Assembly (NCBI RefSeq): GCF_003626595.1
Contig: NZ_RBAK01000001.1
Location: 248,001 to 312,000 of the forward strand
Direction: 5' to 3'
Source: Micromonospora endolithica
GTDB taxonomy: Bacteria > Actinomycetota > Actinomycetes > Mycobacteriales > Micromonosporaceae
Length of the DNA stretch: 64,000 nt
Shown one piece after another: positions 34,817-43,554 of this stretch (positions are counted from its first letter, which is position 1; each line of letters begins with the position of its first letter). The notes under the pieces were generated by a model. It ran no database searches. It saw only the letters and a list, made by a program, of their open reading frames with translations, and had not been told where the DNA came from. Made by a program: the position numbers and the translations under genes.

Positions 34817-35677
34817 CTATGCTGCCCGACGCTCGCCGCGGCGGTCGTACAGATGCCAGGCGGCGGTGGCCATTGCGACAGCAAAGAACACAGCGAAGAA
34901 GAGACTCTGGGCGCTCGCCGTGATCCGCATATGGGCAATGTCGGCGGGCGCGCCTGGCAGCTCCGTCCGGCTCACGACGTTCAGCGTCGCCCAGAGGTCT
35001 CCGTGTGCAATGGCGCTACACATCTTCCAGGTGAGCAGGTACGGCTTGTGGCCGCCGGGCATGGTGTCGCCAGCGGCCTTGACGATCTCGGCGTAGCCGA
35101 CGTGCTTGGTGGCTGCGCTCTGCTCGATGCCTCGCCGCTTCGCGATCACCCTAAGCTGATCCAGGCGCTCCGCCTCGGTTTTCGTCCCGGACGCGTCGAC
35201 CAGTTTCCTCATCGCCTCGCCACCGCGAATGTCGAGCGCGGCAAAGCGCAGCCGGCGGAGCATTCGCTCCGGGCGGTCGTCCGGGGCGAGTAGCCACACA
35301 GCAGCGCTCGCGTTCTCCAAGGCTGCCCGGGCCAGCGAGTAGGGGGCGTACATGTGCATCACGCGAGCATCCTTCAGGAGGGTCCGCAGGCAATGCAGGT
35401 GGTCAACGGCGTGAGAGAGCGCGTGCCACGCGGCCTGACTGAGCTGGTAGGGGTGCGTCTCCTTATCGTCGCGGCTCAAATCGCTACGCTCCTGGAGACG
35501 TGGGCGGGGCCCCTCAGGGTCCATGCGTGTCAACCAAGGATCGATCTTGTCGAGGTGCCGGAACATCTCGGTGAACAGCTGGTGCTCCTCAGCTGCGGTC
35601 ATGGTCATGCAGCGACGGTAGAACCGCGCGATGGCGCGGGGAAACCGGAAAACGGCGTCTTGGCCGGGGCAGTGCAT
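34817..35677 (-). CDS. Hypothetical protein
   Basis: 286 residues, mostly alpha-helical, with a hydrophobic C-terminal segment (SLFFAVFFAVAMATAAWHLY) that may be a membrane anchor. ALENASAAVWLLAPDDRPER and a late AIAHGDLWA are its most distinctive stretches; the latter recalls HEPN-like AHG ends but lacks a clear Arg partner. Start uncertain: ATG 35677 gives the longest form, ATG 35608 a form 23 residues shorter; neither has a strong ribosome site. Not recognised. Confidence 0.65.
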   Translation of the reverse strand: MHCPGQDAVFRFPRAIARFYRRCMTMTAAEEHQLFTEMFRHLDKIDPWLTRMDPEGPRPRLQERSDLSRDDKETHPYQLSQAAWHALSHAVDHLHCLRTLLKDARVMHMYAPYSLARAALENASAAVWLLAPDDRPERMLRRLRFAALDIRGGEAMRKLVDASGTKTEAERLDQLRVIAKRRGIEQSAATKHVGYAEIVKAAGDTMPGGHKPYLLTWKMCSAIAHGDLWATLNVVSRTELPGAPADIAHMRITASAQSLFFAVFFAVAMATAAWHLYDRRGERRAA

Positions 35678-35896
35678 ACTCCGCCACGCCAGGATGCACG
35701 CCCACCGCTTCGCCAGCCCGGCGGACTCGCCACACGACTGACGCTGCTCAGCATCCCCGTCAGCATGCGCCCTGCCACCGGCCGCCTCGCTACCGCCGCC
35801 GGACCACGAACGTCAGGCGGGCCTCACGGCGTCCGCCGATTGGGGCGCCGGTAGCTTCAGCGCAAAAATATCGGTAAGCGCTGATCTACCCGGGCC

Positions 35897-36784
35897 ATGC
35901 CCGGCAAACCAGGTGCGGCGACACGGCACGAGTCCGCCATCATCTATTCCGTGTCCTCGAAGACTTTTCACCCACCGTGGTCGTCGGACGTAATCAAGGC
36001 GATCGCCGACGTCCTAGCCAGCACTGACTGGCCAGGGCTGAGCAACACCGAGATCACCCAGTTGATGGAAATGCTCGGGATCGTCGACGTGGAGGCACCC
36101 AACAAGCGCACCCGGCTGTGGGGTGCCCTCCTTAACCAGCAGCACCGCGACCGCGCCAGCAACTGCGTTATCCGGTTCATCGCCGAGGCGATGGCACCGG
36201 GACGGCACCTTCAGGACCAGCGTCGGTTTGACGCGCTTCGCGATGGTCTGTCGGAGGCGTTGTCGCTGGTTGGGCTGCGCGTCAATGATCAAGGCAAGGT
36301 AGCTCGGGCGGCGGCTACGGCTACCACGCTGGATGAGGTGGCCAGGCTAGCCGGCCGGCTGCGCACCGAGCTCGTGCGTCGTGGCGTCCACCCCGAGGTG
36401 CTGCGTTACTGCGAGGAGGAGCTACTGCGCAAGTCGCTGTTCCATGCGGTGTTTGAGGCGACAAAGGGCGTCAGCGAGCGGCTGCGGCAGATGAGCGGGT
36501 TCACCAGTGATGGCGCTGGGTTGGTCGACCAGTGTTTCGGAGCTGGAGCCGGCACGCCGGTCGTCCGGATCAATGCCTACCGCACACCCTCCGAGGTCAG
36601 CGAGCACAGCGGGTTCGCGAACCTGTTGAGGGGTATTTTCGGGACTTTCCGAAACCCGCCGGCGCACACGCCGCGTGCGACTGCGGGATGGATCCTAACC
36701 GAGCCAGACGTGCTCGATCTGTTCTCGATGCTGTCGCTGGTGCACCGCCGCCTTGACGTGTCAAACGTGCGGACCGGACCATGA
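35897..36784 (+). CDS. TIGR02391 (Ymh) family protein
   Basis: 295 residues. The C-terminal domain (from about 160) matches TIGR02391: LLRKSLFHAVFEATKGV, GFANLLRGIFGTFRNPPAH and DVLDLFSMLSLVHRRLD. RNPPAH is an Rx4H motif, so the domain may be HEPN-like. Members are common in phage, plasmid and defence contexts. The N-terminal 150 residues are an additional helical domain. It converges with the AbiJ-NTD3 nuclease gene with only a 12-bp gap, suggesting a defence pair (inference). Confidence 0.8.
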   Translation: MPGKPGAATRHESAIIYSVSSKTFHPPWSSDVIKAIADVLASTDWPGLSNTEITQLMEMLGIVDVEAPNKRTRLWGALLNQQHRDRASNCVIRFIAEAMAPGRHLQDQRRFDALRDGLSEALSLVGLRVNDQGKVARAAATATTLDEVARLAGRLRTELVRRGVHPEVLRYCEEELLRKSLFHAVFEATKGVSERLRQMSGFTSDGAGLVDQCFGAGAGTPVVRINAYRTPSEVSEHSGFANLLRGIFGTFRNPPAHTPRATAGWILTEPDVLDLFSMLSLVHRRLDVSNVRTGP

Positions 36785-36796
36785 CCTAGCTGCTGG

Positions 36797-37969
36797 TCAC
36801 TGGTGGTACCGCTGGTCTAGACGGTCGAAGAATGCGTTGAGCAGGTGCTGGGCGGCATGGTCGTCGGTGAGTTCGGCGCCGCCGAAGCGGTACACCTCGT
36901 ACCCCTTCAGGCGCAGGTCGCGGTCGTCGGCCACCATCGCGGCGTAGCGACGCGGGTCGGCGCGTCCATCGGGGTCCGCGTAGTGCTGCTTGCCGTCGCA
37001 TTCAATGACGACTCGGGCCCGGTGCGGCAGGAGCAGCAGGAAATCCATCCGCTGCCGTGAGAGCGGGCCCGGCGCGCGGCGCTGCCCTGCGGTGTACGGG
37101 TCGTAGTGTAGGTACACCTGTGGGATCAAGGCGGCTATTCCGGGGCCGAGTCGCCCGTACCGCTCGGCGTAGGTACGCAGCACGCGCCGCTCGGCGTTGT
37201 TGTCGCCAAGCGACTGGTCCAGCCTTTGGTAGAGGCTGCGCCAGACCTCACGTTGCGGCCGGCCGGCCAGGCCCTGCCGGTCGGACCACCAAGCGGTCAA
37301 CTCGGTCCAGGTCAGCCCGTGCGCAGCCAAGGGCCGGTCGTAGACGAGGCAGTTCTGCTGGTTGCGGATGATGCGCAGGTCGTTATTGACCGCATCGTCG
37401 AGCACAATTTCCGGCTTGGGCCCGACTGCGGCGAAGATCAGATTCCTCATCGCGCCGGGCACGCCTGAGCCGATTTGGTGGTAGTCGAAGATCGGCGCGC
37501 CACTAACGGCGTCGACCTGGACGAGTTCGTAGCCGTCATGGACCAGCACCGAGTTGAGGAACGTGTGGAGGCGCTCGACCTCGCCCGGGTCGGTGCGTAC
37601 CGCAGGATGCAGCATCTCGGCCAGGAAACGCAGCAGCGCCTCGTCGTTGTCGACCAGCCCGAAGCGGGAATCGTGGAAGACCCAGTCCTCCTCGTCGTCG
37701 TCGTTGGCCACACGATGCTGGACGATGTCCTGGAAAGCCGTAGTGAAGCGGGGGTCGCGGCTGGGTAGCTCGTCCAGGTCGTAAAGCCGGGCCAGGAAGT
37801 CGGTTTCGGGCAGGGCGCCGCTCCAGAAGGTGTGCTGTGGTTCCAGGAACTCCATCCGCCCGGCAGGCACTGGACCGCACAGCCGGCACAAGCCCTCACG
37901 GAGACGGCGCCGGGTCACCTCAGTGATGCGCCCTGCCGTAGCCGCGCCCTGCTTGGGGAAGGTCATCAT
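36797..37969 (-). CDS. AbiJ-NTD3 domain protein with C-terminal PD-(D/E)xK-like nuclease
   Basis: 390 residues. The N-terminal 160 match AbiJ-NTD3: TFWSGALPETDFLARLYDL, ELPSRDPRF, IVQHRV, EDWVFHDSRFGL and AEMLHPAVR. The C-terminal part (about 300-390) looks like a DUF559-type restriction-endonuclease fold, with RMDFLL (Asp309), VIECDGKQHYAD (Glu323, Asp325, Lys327) and LKGYEVYRF. AbiJ N-terminal domains are fused to different effectors in phage abortive-infection systems, so a nuclease toxin is the likely role. Its start overlaps the resolvase remnant by 4 bp. Confidence 0.82.
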   Translation of the reverse strand: MMTFPKQGAATAGRITEVTRRRLREGLCRLCGPVPAGRMEFLEPQHTFWSGALPETDFLARLYDLDELPSRDPRFTTAFQDIVQHRVANDDDEEDWVFHDSRFGLVDNDEALLRFLAEMLHPAVRTDPGEVERLHTFLNSVLVHDGYELVQVDAVSGAPIFDYHQIGSGVPGAMRNLIFAAVGPKPEIVLDDAVNNDLRIIRNQQNCLVYDRPLAAHGLTWTELTAWWSDRQGLAGRPQREVWRSLYQRLDQSLGDNNAERRVLRTYAERYGRLGPGIAALIPQVYLHYDPYTAGQRRAPGPLSRQRMDFLLLLPHRARVVIECDGKQHYADPDGRADPRRYAAMVADDRDLRLKGYEVYRFGGAELTDDHAAQHLLNAFFDRLDQRYHQ

Positions 37970-38259
37970 CGAGCGGTCGCCGTTATGTGGTCGAAAACCC
38001 AGTACTCAGTGACCCGGAAGACCTCGAACAGCCCGACCGCGTCAGCGATGCTGTGCTTGCCGACGGTGTGCAGCTTTACCACGTGTGTCCGCTGAGGCGG
38101 GGACAGCTTCGGCCTCCGGCCTTTGACCTTGCCCTTAGGCCAGGTGTTGCCCTTGGAGTAGCGGGAATAGCCGATCAGGGCCGCGGTCATACCGCGGAGT
38201 GTACGGATAGCCACCGACATGGAGCCGAGCAGCGGGCGGGCCATCTGAGGTGCGCCCAA
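37966..38259 (-). pseudogene. Serine resolvase/invertase with deleted catalytic domain
   Basis: From the internal ATG at 38190 the product begins TAALIGYSRYS, the usual first strand of a serine recombinase, then jumps after about nine residues to GRRPKLSPPQRTHVV, the C-terminal HTH (KHSIADAVGLFEVFRVTEYW). About 120 catalytic residues are missing, including the rest of the active site. The frame is intact and the stop overlaps the AbiJ-NTD3 start (ATGA), so an HTH-only protein could still be made and couple translation. The 300 bp up to the ParB-like gene hold only leader cassette 1. Confidence 0.65.
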
Positions 38260-38488
38260 GCGGGCCCTTCGCGTTGGTATGGGCCAGTCGAAGCGCCTGT
38301 CCCGCGATCGGGGCAGGCACTTCGTCGTGAGGTGTCCTTCCAGCCGGCCGAGCCGATCACGCGCCGCGTCAGCGGCAACTCAACTGGAGCATCCATCACG
38401 ATAAGGGTGCTCCAATAGCCGGTTGCTCTATACGCACAAGGTCGCCTGCGAGTGATCTCGATCTCATGCTTACAGAAGCCGACCTGAT

Positions 38489-38530
38489 GCTGTATGATTA
38501 AAGAGCAAGGATCGGATAGCAGCCCGGACT
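38489..38530 (+). promoter_or_regulatory. Promoter/leader cassette, copy 1
   Basis: GCTGTATGATTA (38489-38500) contains a -10-like TATGAT; TTACAG 17 bp upstream is a possible -35. It is followed by GGATAGCAGCCC and ACCAACA, shared with copies at 42476, 44051 and 46836. Precedes the ParB-like gene. Confidence 0.6.
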
Positions 38531-38563
38531 TGCTACCAACAGCCCACTAGAGGGAGACATGTT

Positions 38564-40297
38564 GTGATGGAAACCAAGGCCGAAGCGATGCGGCTCGACG
38601 CTCTCGACGCGGACCGGCCGGTCGGCATCGTGCCCGACGCCGACTCGCCGGGCAGCCCAAAGCGGGAGGACACCCCCGAGGTCAGCATCCCCGAGACGAA
38701 CGGCCCGGTGCGCCCGCGTTTGGTGTGGGCGGATCCGCGCGAGCTTCGGGTGCACCCGCGCCAGATTCGTAAGGATCTAGGCGACCTGAGCGAGCTGCGG
38801 GACGGCATCGCGCAGAGCGGTGTCTTCCAAGCACTGCTCGGAGTTCCGGGCGAGGATGGCATCTACATCACCCAGGGGCAGCGCCGCCGGGCCGCCGCCA
38901 TCGAGGCCATCGAGCAGGGATCACCGATGGCATTGGAAGTCCCGGTGCTGGTGCATGACGCGATGGCGGACCTGACCGCCGCCCAGATCGCGTCGATGTT
39001 GCAGGAGAATCTGCACCGAAAGGCGCTCACCGCCAGCGAGGAGGCTGGTGGCTACCGGCAACTCACCCTGGAGGGCTGGACTACCGAACAGATCGTGGAG
39101 CGAACCGGGCGCAAGAAGGCCCACGTCGAGCGGTCCCTGGCGTTGGCGAAGCAGGGTGCTCAAATCCAGAGCGCCGTCGACAAGGGCGAGCTGACGCTGG
39201 AAGACGCCGCCGAGGTCGCCGCGTTCGACGGTGACAAGGCCGCACTCGACCGGATCCTGAAGAAGAGCGGAACGGCGTGGGGCCTGCGCCACCAGGTCGC
39301 CAATGAGAAGCGCAAGCGCAGAGTCGCAGAAACCGCCAAGAAGCTGCGCGCCGAGCTGGACAAGGCAGGCGTCGTCGTCGTCGGCAAGCCGAAGGGGTTT
39401 CCGCACAGCAGCCGCGAGGCGGCCGTCAAGGATCTGCGTGGCCCCGAGGGCGAGTCGTTGAAGGACGCCGATGTTCGCAACAAGCCCGGATTCGCCGCGT
39501 TCATCGACACCTCCGGGCACGACGCCGCGGTGGTGGTGATCTGCCTCAACCCCGACGCGCACGGCTACAAGCGGCGCGGCGTGTACAGCACGTACGTCTC
39601 CCCCGCCGAGATCGCCCGCAGGGAGAGCGAGGCTGCCGAGGCCGAAGCCTTCCGCACGGCGTTGCAGACCGCAGGCGATCTGCGCCGCAAGTTCGTGGTG
39701 GAGACCTTCGGCAACGCCAAGGCCGCGAAGTCCCTCTACGTCCACGCTCTGCGAGCAACGCTGTCCGACCCAGCGCTGATGAACGGTGGCCCGGACGAGC
39801 ACGAGCTGCTCACCGGGCTGGTCGGCATCGACCCCGAGAAGGTTGAGATCAACGACGCGGGCGAGGCTCGCCTCGTTCGCCTGCTGGTTGGACGCTGGGT
39901 CGCTGGCAACGAGAAAAACCTCAACGACTTCCTCGCCGCACGTTACCGCTTCCGGCGCGACCCGGCGCTGAGCTGGCTCGACCGCCTCAGCGACGCTGGC
40001 TATGGCCTGTCCGACGCCGAGCGCGAACTGCGTGACTCGCTGACGCAGAAGCCCGCCGACCAGTCTGTCAACGACTTAGATGAGGACGACTACGAGGACG
40101 ACGAAGACATCGCGGGCGACGACTACAACCATGGCGACCGCAAAGACGATGGGCCACGTCTGCACGTCGTGCCGGACGGTGCGCTGACTGAGGGCGGCGG
40201 CGAAGCTGTCGCGACGCAGACGCCCGCCAACCCTCTGCTTGACGGAGTTGCCGAGAGCGAGCGTCGCAACGATCGAGTGGTGGAGCCGGCGGCGTAG
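38564..40297 (+). CDS. ParB/Spo0J-like protein with large C-terminal extension
   Basis: 577 residues. Residues about 45-200 are a ParB N-terminal CTPase-type domain (VHPRQIRKDLGDLSELRDGI, GQRRRAAAIEA) plus a KorB/ParB HTH (LTASEEAGGYRQL, TTEQIVERTGRKKAHVERSL). The remaining 370 residues, ending in an acidic Asp/Glu-rich tail, are not typical of chromosomal ParB. No ParA gene is adjacent, which suggests a plasmid-borne ParB-like regulator. AGGGAG precedes GTG 38564 and ATG 38567; either could be used. A short ATG-TTG-TGA frame overlaps the start. Confidence 0.83.
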   Translation: MMETKAEAMRLDALDADRPVGIVPDADSPGSPKREDTPEVSIPETNGPVRPRLVWADPRELRVHPRQIRKDLGDLSELRDGIAQSGVFQALLGVPGEDGIYITQGQRRRAAAIEAIEQGSPMALEVPVLVHDAMADLTAAQIASMLQENLHRKALTASEEAGGYRQLTLEGWTTEQIVERTGRKKAHVERSLALAKQGAQIQSAVDKGELTLEDAAEVAAFDGDKAALDRILKKSGTAWGLRHQVANEKRKRRVAETAKKLRAELDKAGVVVVGKPKGFPHSSREAAVKDLRGPEGESLKDADVRNKPGFAAFIDTSGHDAAVVVICLNPDAHGYKRRGVYSTYVSPAEIARRESEAAEAEAFRTALQTAGDLRRKFVVETFGNAKAAKSLYVHALRATLSDPALMNGGPDEHELLTGLVGIDPEKVEINDAGEARLVRLLVGRWVAGNEKNLNDFLAARYRFRRDPALSWLDRLSDAGYGLSDAERELRDSLTQKPADQSVNDLDEDDYEDDEDIAGDDYNHGDRKDDGPRLHVVPDGALTEGGGEAVATQTPANPLLDGVAESERRNDRVVEPAA

Positions 40298-40319
40298 GAA
40301 AGGACCGCCGCGTCAATCC

Positions 40320-40354
40320 GGTGAGGGTGCCTGGCAGACCCGGGCACCCTCACC
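40320..40354. terminator. 12-bp perfect inverted repeat after the ParB-like gene
   Basis: GGTGAGGGTGCC (40320-40331) and GGCACCCTCACC (40343-40354) form a perfect 12-bp stem with an 11-base loop, 23 bp after the stop. No U-tract follows, as is common for high-GC hairpin terminators. Confidence 0.6.
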
Positions 40355-40405
40355 GCCTCGATCTTGTGAGAACCTGACCGATCACTCTCCACCCAGGGAC
40401 ACGCT

Positions 40406-40783
40406 CTGGCCTCGCACTCCGGACCAACCAATCCTTGGTCTGACGCCGATGCGATAGTCACCGCCGCTATCACCAACGCCCGCCGTCGGCTAGCACGGTC
40501 GTCGAACCGCTACGCCGACGATCTCTTCGAACTCGCCGCCCGCCTCGTCAGCATTCAGCTGCCGTCCGCGCGAACTGTGCTGCTGTCGAAGGCGTATTCG
40601 CCAGCCAGCTTATGCACCCGCCTGACACTCGTCGCCGTCCGCGATGCAACAGAGCACTCCTCTGGTACGACCCGGTCGAGCCCTACCCACCACCATCCCG
40701 ACGCCGTCGCGCTCGGCGTCCCGACTGCCTCGCAGCACCGCGTCAAGAACAAGGACAGCACTCCCGGGAGCGAAGAACCATAA
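40406..40783 (+). CDS. Possible small gene with CTG start (doubtful)
   Basis: The frame is open from 40370 to the stop at 40783 and its first half has coding character (AAITNARRRLARSSNRYADD, LFELAARLVSIQLPS). No ATG, GTG or TTG occurs until GTG 40577. AGGGA six bases before CTG 40406 is a possible ribosome site. Either a CTG-start gene, a gene that lost its start, or chance. Confidence 0.25.
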   Translation: MASHSGPTNPWSDADAIVTAAITNARRRLARSSNRYADDLFELAARLVSIQLPSARTVLLSKAYSPASLCTRLTLVAVRDATEHSSGTTRSSPTHHHPDAVALGVPTASQHRVKNKDSTPGSEEP

Positions 40784-41335
40784 GCCTCGACAACGGCCCG
40801 TCATCCTGCCGCACGGACGCCGGCCTGGACTTGGCCGTCGCCTACATCCGCAGCCTGGGCGTGCGATACGAGGAGACCCGGACCATCCTCTACCCAGGTC
40901 GACAGCGACAGTCTGGTGGCCCAAGCACCTCGTCCTCCCACGGAGCGCGCGTAAAACCGCCTCCGCCTGACTGCACAAGGGCTGGACCACGAACGCTGCT
41001 CGCCACACGCTCACGAGCAGGCGAACCGCCGCCCACAATGGGCAAACCGCCGCCAGGACGCTTGCCCATCGTGGGCGCGTCAGCAACCACAGATCCCGAT
41101 CACGCACGCAACCGCCCGCAGGAGAGACATGACCCTCCGGACACCACCATCGGCCATACGCAGCAGCAGGAGAATCCTGCGCCACGACGCTGTTACACTC
41201 GGCACCAATCTCACGGCGCGCATCCGCTCGTTGTCGAGGTTGTTGGTTGGCGGCCGGGGTGCTGCTGGCACCCGTCCGCGGGTGCATATCCCCGGCCGCC
41301 GCACACTTTTGCCCCCCATCCGAGCAGGGACAGAC
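40784..41335. other. Intergenic stretch with two inverted repeats
   Basis: No credible gene. CTGCTCG (40996-41002) pairs with CGAGCAG (41014-41020). A 16-bp repeat with one mismatch, CGCCCACAATGGGCAA (41030-41045), pairs with its complement at 41062-41077. The larger one could end transcription from upstream. Confidence 0.4.
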
Positions 41336-42079
41336 GTGAGAATTCGGGTCGTCGACGGACGGCGGATGACCGACCGCGCCGGCGCCGCCGAGTTCACCGG
41401 CCGCAGCGAACACACCATCACCATCCAGACCAGCCCGAAGCGCCGCGCCCAGGGCTCCGGATGGCCCGCACCAATCTCCGGCCCCGAGGGGGTCCTGCTA
41501 TACCCGCTCGACGAACTGGCGGCTGCAATCGAAGGAATCGCCGAGGCGTCCCGGGCACGCGTCCACTCCATCACCCTCGACGGCGACCCCGACGAACTCA
41601 TCCCCGCCCTGGAGTTCCGGGCACTCATCGACGCCAAGGCCAGCACCTGGTCCAAGTACGTCGACATGAGCAAGGCGGCCTGGGGGCGCGGCGAAGACGG
41701 ATACCTGCCCCGTCCGGACCTGGAGGAGCCTTCACCAAAGCGCGGCGTCATCCGCTACTGGAAACGTCACCGGGTGGAACACTGGATCAACAGCCGTCCC
41801 GGCCGCGGCGCCGGAGCGGGCCCCCCGGTCCGTACCGAAGCGACCGGCCCGACGGCGGCCAAGTACCGCCGCGTCATGGCCGCGATCCGGCAAGACATCT
41901 CGGAAGGCATCTTCGCACCAGGGCAGCGCTTACCCTCCGAGGCAACGCTGGGAACCCGGTACGCAGTCAGCCTCACCACCGTTCGGCGCGCGTTGACCGA
42001 GCTCCGCCGTGAAGGGGTCCTGAGCCGCAGCGACGACGGCATCGTGGCGGCCCCCAACACGCCGCCCCATGACGCGTAG
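41336..42079 (+). CDS. GntR-type winged-helix regulator with unusual N-terminal domain
   Basis: 247 residues from GTG 41336 (AGGGA five bases upstream). The C-terminal 75 residues are a GntR wHTH: YRRVMAAIRQDISEGIFAPG, LPSEATLGTRYAVSLTTVRR and LRREGVLSR. The N-terminal 150 residues include AAEFTGRSEHTIT, like a small excisionase-type HTH, and a segment LDELAAAIEGIAEASRARVH. Effector-domain order (effector first, wHTH last) is reversed from ordinary GntR proteins and recalls mobile-element regulators such as KorSA-type proteins. Probably controls transfer or the leader cassettes (inference). Confidence 0.8.
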   Translation: MRIRVVDGRRMTDRAGAAEFTGRSEHTITIQTSPKRRAQGSGWPAPISGPEGVLLYPLDELAAAIEGIAEASRARVHSITLDGDPDELIPALEFRALIDAKASTWSKYVDMSKAAWGRGEDGYLPRPDLEEPSPKRGVIRYWKRHRVEHWINSRPGRGAGAGPPVRTEATGPTAAKYRRVMAAIRQDISEGIFAPGQRLPSEATLGTRYAVSLTTVRRALTELRREGVLSRSDDGIVAAPNTPPHDA

Positions 42080-42475
42080 CCTCTGAGGGCTTACGAGCAT
42101 CGGCATACCGATCAGCCAGGCCGCCCCGGTTCCTAGACCAGCGTCGCGGTCGGGTCCGCGCCCGGTACGAAACGCACTCGAACAAGGCCGTCCTCGACCG
42201 GTGTGACCGACTCGATCTGGGCCGACATCAGCTCGTAGCGCACGGTCCCCATGACGATTTCGCGGCCGCCGAGACGGACCGTGCAGGGGCGTTCGATCCC
42301 GACATCGGCTGTGGTGGGTCTCCCGCAGGGCTGGGGCGTCGGCCAGCCGGACGTGCCCGCGCCCCGAGTCCGACACGTGTACCCCGCCAAGGTGCACGAG
42401 CAGGCAGAGGCGACGGGTGGCGCGTCTCGGGTTGCAGGACACCACGCGGCAAGAGCACCCTCCACACCCACTTAC
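42080..42475. other. Gap with a possible degraded minus-strand gene
   Basis: On the minus strand two frames carry coding-like pieces: VHLGGVHVSDSGRGHVRLA (about 42390-42330) and, in another frame, VGIERPCTVRLGGREIVMG to the stop at 42133. Together they could be one frameshifted small gene. No start or ribosome site is clear. Confidence 0.25.
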
Positions 42476-42516
42476 GCTGTATGATTAGAGTACGCGCTTG
42501 GGGGTCGGCAGCCCCC
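42476..42516 (+). promoter_or_regulatory. Promoter/leader cassette, copy 2
   Basis: GCTGTATGATTA (42476-42487) followed by a hairpin GGGGG/CCCCC (42500-42504 with 42512-42516, loop TCGGCAG), then ACACCAACACCC and the GGAGG ribosome site of the next gene. The hairpin and the spacing match copies 3 and 4. Confidence 0.65.
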
Positions 42517-42548
42517 GCCGCACACCAACACCCGGAGGTCCGAAGACC

Positions 42549-43118
42549 ATGCTGTCCGCGGCAACCGCGCACGCCCTCAGCGAAGCCCTCATCGACACCG
42601 AGCGCACCGCCGAGCAAGCCGGATGGGACAACCCACCCCAGTTGCTCGGCATGTTCACCGAAGCCGACACCCCCGTCGAGATCGCGGCAGTCCCTGTGCG
42701 CCCCAAGACCTGGCACGCCAGCAACCCGCTGCATCCGGGCGCGTACATCCCGGCCACCGCCATCCTGGAAGTGCTCACCGCCTACTTCACCTCACCCCTC
42801 ACGCCGGCCTGGCTCAGCGCCTGGCTGCACCAGGACGACCGCGCACCGGTCGGCTCCGCGTTCCTCTGCGAGAACCCGGGAGACTCCCGCACCCCCGGAC
42901 ACCCTTACAGCGACCTCCGAGCGATGCCAGACGCCGCAGACAACGCGATCCGCAGCCTGAGCGCGGCCGACATCGACGGCCGCTACTACTACGTACTTCG
43001 ACGGCGCGGATCCGACATGGCGTCAGCGAACACCGATCACGACTCGACTCCGCTGATTCGACAGACCACCGCGGGCGCCTGCCTGTACCGACTGCGACAC
43101 CTCACCCGCCTGGCGTAG
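42549..43118 (+). CDS. Hypothetical element protein
   Basis: 189 residues, not recognised. It is soluble, Pro- and Trp-containing, without membrane segments or a known motif. The ATG at 42549 follows CGGAGG and leader cassette 2, so expression is supported by the promoter. Probably cargo or accessory to plasmid maintenance. Confidence 0.75.
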   Translation: MLSAATAHALSEALIDTERTAEQAGWDNPPQLLGMFTEADTPVEIAAVPVRPKTWHASNPLHPGAYIPATAILEVLTAYFTSPLTPAWLSAWLHQDDRAPVGSAFLCENPGDSRTPGHPYSDLRAMPDAADNAIRSLSAADIDGRYYYVLRRRGSDMASANTDHDSTPLIRQTTAGACLYRLRHLTRLA

Positions 43119-43259
43119 CCGATCCCCGGCGCTAACGCAGAATGCGACCCGTCCGCCGCACCCGTCGGAGGACGGCTGTTTCCCGACGCCGCCCCACCCA
43201 ACGAGACGCGCCGCACGAGGCACGACGGTCAGCGGCCCAGCACAGAACGGCAGACCCGC

Positions 43260-43523
43260 ATGTCTGATAACAAATTCTGGAGCGATGCCACCGGCAAACC
43301 CGCCGTCTACGGCCCGGACGATCCGTGGTGGCACGACCAGCAGGACGAGGAAGACGCGCCAAACGCCGAGCGGAGCACCGCCGTGGTACTCGGAGATATC
43401 TGGGACGCCGGCGGTGTCGTCCTCTACGACACCCCCGCTAATCTCCGCCGATACCTGCACGATGCCCTGCGACTGCTGGACCTGACAGAGCTGAGCCCAA
43501 TGCGCACACCCGGGACGCAGTGA
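43260..43523 (+). CDS. Small acidic hypothetical protein
   Basis: 87 residues, acidic, with PVYGPDDPWWHDQQDEED near the N-terminus and a helical end (LRRYLHDALRLLDL). Not recognised. It ends 31 bp before the first copy of the 571-bp direct repeat. A weak ribosome site only. Confidence 0.6.
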   Translation: MSDNKFWSDATGKPAVYGPDDPWWHDQQDEEDAPNAERSTAVVLGDIWDAGGVVLYDTPANLRRYLHDALRLLDLTELSPMRTPGTQ

Positions 43524-43554
43524 CGGTCAGCCCGTCGACGCCACCGAGATCGCT

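Noticed and set aside
38564..40297. Chromosomal ParB near the replication origin
   Set aside because: No ParA, no parS-like sites were seen and the C-terminal extension is atypical; a plasmid-type ParB-like protein fits better.
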